NCBI RefSeq assembly: GCF_000430785.1
Contig: NZ_AUMR01000054.1
Span: forward strand, 1 to 38,542
Direction of reading: 5' to 3'
Length of the DNA: 38,542 bases
DNA from: Ectobacillus panaciterrae DSM 19096
Lineage (GTDB): Bacteria; Bacillota; Bacilli; Bacillales; Bacillaceae_G
Of the stretch, positions 7,518-15,059 are shown in pieces. The notes below the pieces were generated by a model that saw only the letters and a program-made list of their open reading frames with translations, did no database searches and was not told the DNA's origin. Within the stretch, counting starts at the first letter, position 1. Each line of letters starts with the position of its first letter. The position numbers and the translations under genes are program-made.

Positions 7518-9644
7518 CTATTGCCCTGAAGCTTGTTGAAGAGCTGCGTTATTGGAATCCATATTCACTTCTTGCTTCTTTAAATCAAAATAAGCATCTA
7601 GAGCCCTTCTCCCAATATTCTTGTTAATCCTGCTATTTTGATCCACCCATGGGACGACAACAGAAAAAGCAATTTCAGGGTTATCGAAAGGTGCATATCC
7701 TACAAGGGTTAAGTTATAAGTAGGAAGTGGTGTACCGTTCGGTCCGCCTTTCCGCCAAGCCGTATTCGGACCGTCATAGAACGTTTGCGCAGTTCCGGTT
7801 TTTCCTGCTGGATTGTACGGGTCCCCGGCAAACACGTTGTTAGCTGTCCCTCCGGTTTCCTGCATAACTTTTCGAAATCCTTCTTGCACCCGTTTAATAT
7901 AATCGTCTTTCATGTCAATGTGATTTAATACAGTCGGTTCGTTAGCTTGTATTAATTTCCCAAGTTCTCCTGGTTTTGATGCCGCTTCCCGCACTTCCTT
8001 CACAACTTCTGGTTTAATACGATACCCTCCATTAGCAATAGTGGAAACATATTGGGCTAGCTGCAGCGGCGTATATAAATCATATTGCCCGATTGCAAAG
8101 TCTAACAAGAACCCTGGCTTATCTGTAGTTCCTTTCAAACCCGCGGATTCATTCGGCAAATCAATTCCAGTAGGAACTCCGAGGCCAAATTGACTAAAAT
8201 AATAACGCATCGTATCAAACGCCTTTTGTTTGACATCCAAAGGAGCACCATACACATAATCAACACCTGCAATCTTCATTGCTGTTTTGAACATGTATAC
8301 GTTGGAAGATTTTTTAAGAGCTGTCAAATCATCAATAGGTCCCATATTTTCATAAGATTTCTTGAAATTAGTCCCCTTTATCTTAATCGGTTCATCCACT
8401 TGTATGTCCCCTGGTTTAATAGCTCCTGTTTGGAAACCGGTTAGTAACGTAGCTCCTTTAACAGTTGATCCCATCGCATAGGAACTGGTCAGGGCTCCTA
8501 AAGCATAATCCTGCACTTCTTGCTTTCCGTCCTTATTTACAATTTGTTTCCCTGCTATTGACAAGATTTCTCCGTTCTTTGGATTCATCATGACAATGAA
8601 AGCTCGATCCAGCATCGGAGATTTTCCTGTTGCCTGCTCTTTTTTTAGTTCATCTTCTACAATTTGCTCTACTTGTTTTTGTAACTCTATATCAATGGTA
8701 AGACTTAAATCGTCTCCTCTATTTCCTTTAGAAAGAGTATCTTTCTCCAAAATATTTCCTTGGTTATCCGTAATATTTTTAACTTGAGCCTTCGTACCAT
8801 GGAGTAGATCCTCATATTCTTGCTCAATATAGCTCTTTCCAACTCGATCGTTTCGGTCATAACCACGAGCAAGATAGTAATCTAGACGTTCTTGAGGTAA
8901 ACCTTGGTCACTTTTTGTTACTCCTCCCAAAACGGATTGAAAGGCAGTTCCATTTGGATAGTTACGATCCCAGTCTGTCGTTGTATCTACACCCGGAAGC
9001 TTATCCAAGTTCTCGCTGACTAACGCATACTCTTGATCTGTTACACCTTGATTTTTAATAACTTGAGGTGTCATCGCATATCCGCTGTCCATTTGACGTT
9101 TGATAGCCAGAACCTTTAAATCCTCAGGAGTTAACTCATTTAACTCTTTGTCTGTAATTTGTGCAATCTGACGGTTGTACAGTTCTTTATCATCAATCTT
9201 TTGCTTTTTAAATAACTGCATGTCTTTGCTTGTAATTTTCTGCTTTGCGCGTTCGGGGTTTAATTGAATCCAGAAATCCTTTTTATCCCGATCCGTAATC
9301 TTATCGGTTGGCATATCAATTAGCTTTGCGAGTTGCCTTGCCAGTTTTAAACGCTCTGCACTAGTAGAACTTTTCGATCTCGTATACGTAATGGTGCGCA
9401 AAGGCACGTTATTCACCATAACCCGATTATAGCGATCGTATATTAAACCGCGCGGAACAGGATTGCTTACTACTGAATCATTTGTTCGTGCTACTTCTTT
9501 TTTATAATCGTCTCCGTATACAATCTGTACGAATCCTAAGCGAATAATGAGTGCAGAAAATAGCAAAAACACAGAAAAAAATAATATATTTAATCGAAAT
9601 GGTACCTGAATTTTCTTTCTTTCTTTTTTCTTTTTCTCTACCAT
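7518..9644 (-). CDS. Class B penicillin-binding protein (D,D-transpeptidase, PBP2 type)
   Basis: A monofunctional cell-wall transpeptidase of 708 residues. A basic N-terminus and one membrane anchor (about 17-43) are followed by the PBP dimerisation domain ([16 protein letters not shown], about 61-76, to about 310) and the transpeptidase domain. The three active-site motifs are present: S393-T-V-K396, S446-S-N448 and K615-T-G617. It is expected to crosslink peptidoglycan at the outer face of the membrane. The closest functional group is the elongation-type PbpA/PbpH set of Bacillus rather than the septal or sporulation type, since no PASTA repeats are present; which of the two it is cannot be settled here. 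The ribosome site GAGAGGG lies before the ATG at 9644. Confidence 0.93.
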   Translation of the reverse strand: MVEKKKKERKKIQVPFRLNILFFSVFLLFSALIIRLGFVQIVYGDDYKKEVARTNDSVVSNPVPRGLIYDRYNRVMVNNVPLRTITYTRSKSSTSAERLKLARQLAKLIDMPTDKITDRDKKDFWIQLNPERAKQKITSKDMQLFKKQKIDDKELYNRQIAQITDKELNELTPEDLKVLAIKRQMDSGYAMTPQVIKNQGVTDQEYALVSENLDKLPGVDTTTDWDRNYPNGTAFQSVLGGVTKSDQGLPQERLDYYLARGYDRNDRVGKSYIEQEYEDLLHGTKAQVKNITDNQGNILEKDTLSKGNRGDDLSLTIDIELQKQVEQIVEDELKKEQATGKSPMLDRAFIVMMNPKNGEILSIAGKQIVNKDGKQEVQDYALGALTSSYAMGSTVKGATLLTGFQTGAIKPGDIQVDEPIKIKGTNFKKSYENMGPIDDLTALKKSSNVYMFKTAMKIAGVDYVYGAPLDVKQKAFDTMRYYFSQFGLGVPTGIDLPNESAGLKGTTDKPGFLLDFAIGQYDLYTPLQLAQYVSTIANGGYRIKPEVVKEVREAASKPGELGKLIQANEPTVLNHIDMKDDYIKRVQEGFRKVMQETGGTANNVFAGDPYNPAGKTGTAQTFYDGPNTAWRKGGPNGTPLPTYNLTLVGYAPFDNPEIAFSVVVPWVDQNSRINKNIGRRALDAYFDLKKQEVNMDSNNAALQQASGQ

Positions 9645-10107
9645 ATATATCCCTCTCTCACTATACTAAACAAGGGGTCCCGCCAACCAAACCAAATGAT
9701 GTAAAACCTACGCTAAGACAGTTTTTATAAAAAGAAAAGTCGATTTTCCCCATAATATCAGGCAGACTTGTGATATATTAGATTGAAAAATATGGAAGTC
9801 TCGATTTTATTTTGTAATATGCAAATGCTCTATTTAGCAAATCATTTCATAATGGGGGCTGCCCCATACCCATCAAGTTAAAAAATAAAAACGCTCTAAA
9901 ATGAAAAAAACGTAACTCTTTCTGTAGAAGCACTAGGAGGAAAGTTTTTTCGTTTTTGTGGTCGTTCATTTCGTTAGCTTGATAGGCATGTGAAGTGGTC
10001 GCAAAAATCATAAACTGTTGCTGTACCTCTAATTGGTCTTGTATGAATTGACCTCTCTCTTAAGTATAACAGCTAACAGCTGATTTTTATATGCCCTCTT
10101 ACATAGA
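9645..10107. other. Long non-coding stretch
   Basis: No supported gene. The end near 9645-9700 must hold the PBP promoter: a TATAGT -10-like box lies near 9662, but I saw no well-spaced -35. The centre holds the IS231-like relic listed separately. Near 10066-10081 the short repeat AACAGCT occurs twice in a row. Confidence 0.5.
9865..9990. mobile_element. Short IS231-like (IS4 family) relic or MITE
   Basis: A 126-base segment bounded by imperfect inverted repeats: CATACCCATCAAGTTAAA (9865-9882) and, on the other strand, CATGCCTATCAAGCTAAC (9990-9973), 14 of 18 identical. IS231 elements of the B. cereus group end in CATGCCCATCAA-type repeats, as I recall them. There is no transposase frame and no clear target duplication. 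It may be an internally deleted IS231 copy or a small non-autonomous element. Confidence 0.5.
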
Positions 10108-10149
10108 AAAACCTCCCACAAGAAGCATACGTATCCCGCGGGAGATTTT
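10108..10149 (-). terminator. Terminator after the DUF2653 gene
   Basis: Arms AAAACCTCCCAC (10108-10119) and GCGGGAGATTTT (10138-10149) pair with wobbles around a long loop, with a T run on the minus strand. It sits directly after the minus-strand stop codon. Confidence 0.7.
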
Positions 10150-10152
10150 CCT

Positions 10153-10446
10153 TTATTCAGCTATAATCTCTGCAGTTACGCCTGTTTGCTCTTGAAACTG
10201 CAAATCAATGCGCAAGCGTTCAGGAATAAAATTGTGATAGTCGCGCAAATATACAGCAATCGCGTCAATCATATCCTGCTCATGCAATTCCACCGTACGG
10301 TACGGGAGACGCGCACTAGCATGAAAACCGCGGTCTGGATGAAACTGTAAATCTGCCTCAATCTGTTCCGGACGATACGCATGAAGAGACGCTTCATATA
10401 CACAAACGGCATCTACAACATCTTGTTCGTGAAAGTATAGTTTCAT
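10153..10446 (-). CDS. DUF2653 (YxcD-like) small protein with tandem repeat
   Basis: A 97-residue cytosolic protein of unknown function that resembles the DUF2653/YxcD group of Bacillus. It is built from two copies of a module of about 41 residues: residues 5-45 and 54-94 share HEQDxxDAxxVYxxxxHxxxPExxxxDLQF, offset by exactly 49 residues. The start chosen is the ATG at 10446, preceded by AAGGGAAG; a longer reading from 10500 would overlap the upstream gene and has no ribosome site. It follows the secreted-protein gene by 16 bases, so the two form a transcription unit with a terminator behind. Function is not known, and I do not infer one. Confidence 0.8.
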   Translation of the reverse strand: MKLYFHEQDVVDAVCVYEASLHAYRPEQIEADLQFHPDRGFHASARLPYRTVELHEQDMIDAIAVYLRDYHNFIPERLRIDLQFQEQTGVTAEIIAE

Positions 10447-10462
10447 GACTGTCTCTTCCCTT

Positions 10463-10909
10463 CTAACGTCGTGCGAATATACGGCGCACAATCCATACAA
10501 TAATCAGAATCAGGATCGCATCCATAAGCAATCCGCTTAACGAAAAGCCGGTTCCTCCTACCCCACTCATTGCCGATGTTCCAAATGGATGAAACATATG
10601 TCCTAAGAACGCACCCGCGCCAAATGCTGCCGCATGGCTTAAGAAGCTTGATTTTTTAGAAGGTGCCGGTGCGGATGTTACAGATCCGTTATTATTATAA
10701 GATGGCTGCTTAGACTGTACGCTAGAAGACGGTGATTTATAACCGGAATGGTACGTTCCGCCTGTTGAATAGCTTTTTGAGCCTACGCTGCTTGCATGCG
10801 TTGAAGAACTGCGCGAAGAACTGCCTCCGCTGAATCCCTTCGCTTGTGCCATGACCGGAAGAAATAGCAAAGCGAATGCCATTGTAAATGATAAAATTTT
10901 CTTTTTCAT
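10463..10909 (-). CDS. Ser/Gly-rich exported or membrane protein, Tim44-like N-terminal style
   Basis: A 148-residue protein with an N-terminal signal sequence (MKKKILSFTMAFALLFLPVM, cleavage likely after AQA), a low-complexity Ser/Gly/Tyr/Lys-rich linker of about 70 residues, a glycine-rich hydrophobic stretch AAAFGAGAFLGHMFHPFG, and a C-terminal membrane segment ending in a basic tail (LLMDAILILIIVWIVRR). This layout resembles the N-terminal part of bacterial Tim44-domain proteins, but the Tim44 domain itself is absent. Three ATG codons in a row begin at 10915; the third (10909) is best spaced, six bases from GAGGG. It is first in a unit with the DUF2653 gene. Function unknown. Confidence 0.75.
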   Translation of the reverse strand: MKKKILSFTMAFALLFLPVMAQAKGFSGGSSSRSSSTHASSVGSKSYSTGGTYHSGYKSPSSSVQSKQPSYNNNGSVTSAPAPSKKSSFLSHAAAFGAGAFLGHMFHPFGTSAMSGVGGTGFSLSGLLMDAILILIIVWIVRRIFARR

Positions 10910-10958
10910 CATCATCCCTCTTTTTATTGTTAAAATATGATTAATCGGGGTTGAGATG

Positions 10959-10987
10959 ATTATAGTCGAAACTTCGCGATCTTGCAT
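10959..10987 (-). promoter_or_regulatory. Candidate promoter of the Ser/Gly-rich protein gene
   Basis: On the minus strand a consensus -10 TATAAT (10964-10959) has the weak -35 ATGCAA (10987-10982) 17 bases upstream. The poor -35 suggests help from an activator. Confidence 0.5.
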
Positions 10988-11015
10988 CTGTAAAATGTAA
11001 AAGCATGCTTTTTAT

Positions 11016-11029
11016 AGTTAGCGCTTACA
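11016..11029 (-). promoter_or_regulatory. cre-like site upstream of the promoter
   Basis: On the minus strand TGTAAGCGCTAACT fits the cre pattern except for the final base. It lies about 30 bases upstream of the weak -35 box, where CcpA can act as an activator, as at ackA in B. subtilis. This is a motif match only. Confidence 0.4.
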
Positions 11030-11142
11030 ACCATTGGTGCAAATGCTTTTTTTAGCTATACTCAAACGAAATATGAACATTTACACTGCATTTTCAAAAG
11101 AGATTGTCTTAATTTGGAGCAAACACTTGTGGAAGATATGAA

Positions 11143-11200
11143 CCTCCCCCACTTACCGTTACACTACACCATCCACACGCTTGAAGTGGAGTATTCTCGC
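11143..11200. repeat. Possible IS200/IS605-type end relic (hairpin)
   Basis: The segment CCTCCCCCACTT (11143-11154) can pair with AAGTGGAG (11184-11191), followed by a TTCTCGCC-like edge. This is similar in style to the ends of IS605/IS1341-type elements in Bacillus as I remember them. There is no tnpA or tnpB frame nearby. It is an isolated hairpin and the origin is a guess. Confidence 0.25.
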
Positions 11201-11245
11201 CTAATTTATGATAAAAAGATGTATTTAATGTTCAGATGTTACTAA

Positions 11246-11270
11246 AAACCACTGTACTATACAGTGGTTT
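11246..11270 (-). terminator. Terminator of the membrane protein gene
   Basis: Perfect 10-base arms AAACCACTGT and ACAGTGGTTT around ACTAT, followed on the minus strand by a T run. The hairpin abuts the stop codon of the membrane protein gene. Confidence 0.85.
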
Positions 11271-11809
11271 CAGGCTTTTTCTTTTTTCGGCCAAACAAAA
11301 TTGCTGATTGCAATAATGAAATCAATGCCTAAAACAATTGTCCAAATTCTTAAAATCCCACTCAATGCCCCAGTCCGAGATGGATCATTTATAAAATAAA
11401 TCATCCCGGCTAAAAGTCCAGCACCAATAAGATAAGAAAGCACATGTCTTACCCACCCTTTTAAATAATGCTTTGCATATTCCCTGCCGAATCGTTGAGT
11501 CGGCCTTGGACCTTGCTTTGTCACATAATACTGAAAGCGCTCATCTGCCCATTGAATCATACTTTTTCCGAAAGCAATCGATGTACCGATATAAACTGCA
11601 GCAATCGCATGTGCTTGTGTTGCAGTTGCACCACGGTATAAATCAACACTCGTTGTGATTAATAAAATGAAATCAATTATGGGGGTTAAAGCTAAAAGAA
11701 ATAATCCTAACTTATTTAGCTTGAACACATATCGCGTTACTAATCCTAATACAATAACGACCCAAAACGCAATTTCACAGGTGACAATCATCCATGCGAC
11801 AAAATTCAA
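11270..11809 (-). CDS. Integral membrane protein of unknown function
   Basis: A 179-residue hydrophobic protein with four to five membrane segments, an amphipathic central region (ADERFQYYVTKQGPRPTQRFG, then the YAKHYLKGWVRH stretch) and a basic end (WPKKEKA). I do not recognise a named family with confidence. The start chosen is a TTG at 11809, about seven bases after AAGAGGT; the longer frame from another TTG at 11878 would begin inside the operator and add an unlikely hydrophilic extension. The gene is divergent from a TetR-family regulator, shares a promoter region carrying two related palindromes, and is followed by a strong terminator. It is therefore probably the regulator's main target. 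Whether it is a transporter or a stress membrane protein cannot be told. Confidence 0.75.
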   Translation of the reverse strand: MNFVAWMIVTCEIAFWVVIVLGLVTRYVFKLNKLGLFLLALTPIIDFILLITTSVDLYRGATATQAHAIAAVYIGTSIAFGKSMIQWADERFQYYVTKQGPRPTQRFGREYAKHYLKGWVRHVLSYLIGAGLLAGMIYFINDPSRTGALSGILRIWTIVLGIDFIIAISNFVWPKKEKA

Positions 11810-11825
11810 AACACTACCTCTTTTC

Positions 11826-11839
11826 AATACAGACGTATT
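11826..11839. promoter_or_regulatory. TetR-type operator 2
   Basis: The palindrome AATAC-AGAC-GTATT matches operator 1 at 11 of 14 positions. It lies just past the predicted transcription start of the membrane protein gene, where bound repressor would block elongation. Its centre is 46 bases from that of operator 1. Confidence 0.55.
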
Positions 11840-11849
11840 ATTTAAAATT

Positions 11850-11878
11850 ATTTTAGCATTCGCCTTTAAATAATACAA
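11850..11878 (-). promoter_or_regulatory. Sigma-A promoter of the membrane protein gene
   Basis: On the minus strand the -35 is TTGTAT (11878-11873) and the -10 is TAAAAT (11855-11850), 17 bases apart. The -35 lies inside operator 1. Confidence 0.65.
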
Positions 11879-11887
11879 CTGTATTAT
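11870..11887. promoter_or_regulatory. TetR-type operator 1
   Basis: A perfect 18-base palindrome ATAATACA-AC-TGTATTAT between the divergent genes. It covers the -35 of the membrane protein promoter and sits just upstream of the regulator's own -35. This placement fits control of both directions by the adjacent TetR-family protein. Confidence 0.7.
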
Positions 11888-11891
11888 AAAA

Positions 11892-11920
11892 TTGCGCGGT
11901 AATTTTTTTTTTGATAAAAT
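11892..11920 (+). promoter_or_regulatory. Promoter of the second TetR-family gene, probably leaderless
   Basis: The -35 is TTGCGC (11892-11897), and the -10 is TAAAAT (11915-11920), 17 bases apart. The -10 ends six bases before the ATG, so transcription should start at or next to the start codon. No ribosome site is present. Confidence 0.55.
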
Positions 11921-11926
11921 ACAACT

Positions 11927-12538
11927 ATGCCTAAACTAATCGATCATGAGAAAAGAAGAAAACAAATTGCAGAAGCAACATGGCGAGTCATTTTAGAACG
12001 AGGAATGGAGGGCGCAACAGTAAGAAACATTGCGAAAGAAGCAGGACTATCATTAGGTGCGTTGCGTCATTATTTTTCAACACAAGATGAACTGCTCGTT
12101 TATGCAATGAAACTCGTTAAAGAAAAGGCAACAGCTCGCATTAATGAAATCGCCATGCAAGACTTGCCTCCAAAAGAGAAAATATTAAAAATTATGCTTG
12201 AGATTGTGCCAACGAATGATGAAACGATCGCAGAAATGGAAGTTTGGTTTGCTTTCACTGCCTACGCCAGACATAAGGAAGATATTTTTGATGCCCAGCA
12301 CGACGGGATTTTTATCGGAATGCAAAAGCTCATCGACTACTTAGATCAGTTTAACTTACTGCGAAAAAATATTGATAAAGAAATTGAAACTGAAAAGCTA
12401 TACGCCTTAATCGATGGCCTAGCGTTACATACGATGCTAGAACCTCATCGTTTTAATAAAGATCGGATCGTTCGCGTGTTAGTTCATCATTTAAATTCGA
12501 TTTGCGTCGATGAATCAGACGAGCAGGTGAGGTTTTAG
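11927..12538 (+). CDS. TetR/AcrR-family transcriptional regulator
   Basis: A 203-residue regulator. The N-terminal domain MPKLIDHEKRRKQIAEATWRVI leads into a clear helix-turn-helix, VRNIAKEAGLSLGALRHYF (about 37-55). The start and the DNA-binding part resemble the BetI/PksA-like branch that begins MPK-x-x-DHEKRR. The C-terminal ligand domain is helical, with LYALIDGLALHTMLEP near residue 160, a common pattern in this branch. The ATG at 11927 has no ribosome site and follows the -10 by six bases, which points to a leaderless mRNA. The likely targets are its own gene and the divergent membrane protein gene, through the AATACA palindromes between them. Confidence 0.9.
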   Translation: MPKLIDHEKRRKQIAEATWRVILERGMEGATVRNIAKEAGLSLGALRHYFSTQDELLVYAMKLVKEKATARINEIAMQDLPPKEKILKIMLEIVPTNDETIAEMEVWFAFTAYARHKEDIFDAQHDGIFIGMQKLIDYLDQFNLLRKNIDKEIETEKLYALIDGLALHTMLEPHRFNKDRIVRVLVHHLNSICVDESDEQVRF

Positions 12539-12624
12539 ATTTCCAACAAAAAAGATCAAATTGTACGCTTGGAAGAACAACCAGAAAAAATCTTCATTTA
12601 ACCGAAATACAGGAACGGTTACGT

Positions 12625-12648
12625 GGGCTATTGGGTCTGCAATAGCCC
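12625..12648 (+). terminator. Possible terminator after the TetR-family gene
   Basis: Perfect arms GGGCTATTG and CAATAGCCC around GGTCTG, followed by TTTAAC. The T run is short, so termination may be weak. It lies between the regulator and the HXXEE gene. Confidence 0.55.
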
Positions 12649-12690
12649 TTTAACATTCGATTGAAGTTAGTAAACACAAGGGGGGATTCT

Positions 12691-13185
12691 TTGAATATCA
12701 ATGTTCTTTTGTGGCTTATTCCTGTTCTTTTCACCATACATAACTTAGAAGAAGCTTTGACTATGAGGAAATATGGAACTGAACATTTTAAAAAAATGCA
12801 ACGAGGGCAGTTTCCTGCGGCAGTCACTATATTAACGCTTTTAGTCGTTGTTTTTATTTATTTTGGCACAAGAGAAGAAGTCGGATTAGTGGGACGTTTT
12901 TTGGCTATTTTCGGTCAAGCAAGTTTGTTTATTAATGCGTTAGCTCATATTATCGGAACTCTTCGATTACGCAGATATACCCCTGGTTTGATCACAGCTG
13001 TTCTTATTTACATCCCTTTCTCCATTTATCTGTTTAATATTGCTTTGCAAAATAACTATATAACTGAAAAACAATTATTTTTTGCTTTTGGCGCTGGAAT
13101 TATTATGCAAATCCCCTTAGTGTTAGGCGCTTTATTCATAGGCAAACTTTTAATAAGATTGCTTGGCACGAGCAAACAAACTTAA
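12691..13185 (+). CDS. HXXEE domain membrane protein
   Basis: A 164-residue membrane protein with four to five hydrophobic helices. The family's name motif appears as HNLEE near residue 17, at the end of the first helix, and a second conserved histidine occurs in the LAHIIGTLR helix region. This fits the HXXEE family, whose function is unknown; the paired His and Glu residues in membrane helices hint at metal binding or catalysis, but that is conjecture. The start chosen is a TTG at 12691, preceded five bases upstream by AAGGGGGGA; an earlier TTG at 12661 has no ribosome site. No terminator is evident behind it. Confidence 0.8.
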   Translation: MNINVLLWLIPVLFTIHNLEEALTMRKYGTEHFKKMQRGQFPAAVTILTLLVVVFIYFGTREEVGLVGRFLAIFGQASLFINALAHIIGTLRLRRYTPGLITAVLIYIPFSIYLFNIALQNNYITEKQLFFAFGAGIIMQIPLVLGALFIGKLLIRLLGTSKQT

Positions 13186-13459
13186 TTAATCTTCATGGCA
13201 CTTGAAGCTACTACGATCACTATCACTATATAAGTCCACTTTGTTATTCCGACATATCTATCGTTTGCCACGTAGAACAAAAAGGAAACTGCGCTCGCCC
13301 CCTCTCTCTGGTTTACCCCTGCATGAACCACCACCAAGGTTTGACCGCTTCTGCACGTCGCCGGATGATCTCTCCTCACTATGAAAAAACGGCTTTTTTG
13401 TTCACTTGTATATATAATCCATTCTTATTTATATTTGTGGGCGTAAAACTACGATACCT
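13186..13459. other. Unexplained GC-rich stretch between converging genes
   Basis: No supported gene. The part at about 13270-13380 is visibly richer in G and C than all neighbours, and shows no typical Bacillus coding frame. A minus-strand frame (13182-13379) ends in a hydrophobic stretch YIVIVIVVASSAM but its first half is atypical. It may be decayed gene or mobile DNA. An A/T-only hairpin AAAAAA-CGGC-TTTTTT lies near 13383-13398. Confidence 0.4.
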
Positions 13460-14932
13460 TTAGGTTCGTGGTAGTTCACATTTGTTCATTAAATCTCTTA
13501 TTATTATCGAAAGTCGCGCTAGACCGTATTCCATATCTGAGAGAGAAGCATAGGAGCAGGAAATTCGTATATATTGGGTTGTATCACGATCGTATACGTT
13601 TCCTGGATTAAGAAGGATTCCTTCCTTCAATGCCTTCTCGAAAAGCTCTCGAATGGGTATGGATGGGATGAAACGAAGCCAAATATAAAATCCCCCCTTA
13701 GGAACATTCCATGATGCAATGTTGCCAAAATGCTTTTGAAGCAAATCAATTGTAGCATCTCTACGACTCTTGAGTTCTCTCCTGATATAGCTCAAGTGTT
13801 CTTGGTATAAACCACTTGAGAGCCACTCTGCAGCTGCCCACTGAGACAACGAGCTAGAGCCATAATCTGTTTGCATCTTTATATCAGCTAATCGTTCAAT
13901 TACAGGCTCTGGCCCGACAACCCAACCAATTCTTAATCCAGGACTTACAGTTTTAGATAAGCTCCCTACATACAAAACATTTCCATTTTTATCGTTTGCT
14001 TTTAAAGGCATTGGCGGCGGACAATCCATCCATAAATCTCGATATACATCATCCTCAACAATAGGCAACCTTTCTTGTTCACAGGTTGTTAACAGATCTT
14101 TTCTTCTGTTCTCTGTCATGAGTATACCGGTAGGATTATGAAAAGAGGGTATAGAATACAGCAAAGCTCCGCCGTATTGCTTTCTATATCTAGGAAGAAA
14201 AGATGTTTGAATTCCCTGTTCATCCATAGGTACACCAACTAATTTCATACCAGCAGATTGAAAAACATGAACAGAATATAAATAGGAAGGCTTTTCAAGT
14301 AAAACAGAAGATCCCCTATGTAACAGGCCTATTGAGATTAACTGTAAAGCTTGAAGGGCTCCTGATACAATTAATACGGATGAAGGAGAAGTATGAATTC
14401 CTATATTTTTTAGATGTTCAGTTACCGCTTGCCGCAAAAAGAGATCTCCTTTCGGTTCTTCATACCCTAAAGACATCATGCGGACAGAGAGTCGATCCCA
14501 TATGTTCTGCATTTGTTTATATGGCAACAGTTCGGGTGAAAGTTCTCCTGTTCCAAGCCGAATCATATCAGGATAGAATTCTGCTCGATTAATCTCCTGT
14601 ACAGTCGGCAAGTTTGGGTGATGAATTCCTGAACGAACGTACGAATTCCAATCCAGAGGCGGATTCGCTGCCAACAGACTCCATGTGTTATTAATAACCT
14701 TTGTGCCCCCACCCTTTTTCCCTTCTAGTAAACCCTGAGCCGTTAACTCGTCTAGAGCTGTAACTACAGTGCTTCGATTCACACAGAGTGAATCTGCTAA
14801 TTGTCGTTGGGATGGTATCTTTGTACCAATGGTCCATTCTCCATTCAGAATTTTTCCCTTTATATATTCTTCAATTTGCCTGTGTAAAGGAACTGGAGAC
14901 AATCGATTGGGCTTCCATCCTAAATCCTTCAT
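13460..14932 (-). CDS. MocR-family regulator (GntR HTH plus aminotransferase-like domain)
   Basis: A 490-residue protein with a GntR-type winged helix (about 10-80; PLHRQIEEYIKGKILNGEW, then RQLADSLCVNRSTVVTALDEL) joined by a linker to a fold-type I aminotransferase-like domain. The PLP lysine is in the block YVGSLSKTVSPGLRIGWVVG, and EDDVYRDLW and SFHNPTG are further domain marks. Proteins of this kind bind PLP-linked effectors and activate or repress a neighbouring gene. The start at 14932 follows GGGGGG by five bases; the longer frame from 15013 reads through the promoter region. It is divergent from a LysE-type exporter, its most likely target; the effector may be an amino acid or its PLP adduct, which is inference. 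Confidence 0.92.
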   Translation of the reverse strand: MKDLGWKPNRLSPVPLHRQIEEYIKGKILNGEWTIGTKIPSQRQLADSLCVNRSTVVTALDELTAQGLLEGKKGGGTKVINNTWSLLAANPPLDWNSYVRSGIHHPNLPTVQEINRAEFYPDMIRLGTGELSPELLPYKQMQNIWDRLSVRMMSLGYEEPKGDLFLRQAVTEHLKNIGIHTSPSSVLIVSGALQALQLISIGLLHRGSSVLLEKPSYLYSVHVFQSAGMKLVGVPMDEQGIQTSFLPRYRKQYGGALLYSIPSFHNPTGILMTENRRKDLLTTCEQERLPIVEDDVYRDLWMDCPPPMPLKANDKNGNVLYVGSLSKTVSPGLRIGWVVGPEPVIERLADIKMQTDYGSSSLSQWAAAEWLSSGLYQEHLSYIRRELKSRRDATIDLLQKHFGNIASWNVPKGGFYIWLRFIPSIPIRELFEKALKEGILLNPGNVYDRDTTQYIRISCSYASLSDMEYGLARLSIIIRDLMNKCELPRT

Positions 14933-14957
14933 AACATCCCCCCTATCACTCTGGTCC

Positions 14958-14993
14958 ATTATATAATTTGGTTGGTTTCGAAGCCAGCCAAAT
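14958..14993. promoter_or_regulatory. Divergent promoter with inverted repeat between mocR and lysE-type genes
   Basis: ATTTGGTTGG (14966-14975) and CCAGCCAAAT (14984-14993) form an inverted repeat with one wobble around eight bases. A minus-strand -10, TATAAT (14963-14958), abuts it, so the repeat covers the -35 region of the regulator gene. On the exporter side GATAAT and TATAAA boxes (about 15030-15039) lack a good -35, which would suit activation by the regulator. Confidence 0.55.
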
Positions 14994-15059
14994 GGATGGA
15001 GACGAACTCTCATTCAGTTCTTAAAATGATAATATAAAAACTGTGATGGAGGATATACG

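Noticed and set aside
12539-12601. Reading ISNKKDQIVRLEEQPEKIFI in frame after the TetR stop codon
   Set aside because: It could be a gene tail, but it has no start codon of its own and is too short to support; a lost stop-codon readthrough is speculation.
13182-13379. Minus-strand frame of 65 residues ending in a hydrophobic stretch
   Set aside because: The first half does not look like protein, no ribosome site is seen, and I know no family for it; noted under the intergenic entry only.
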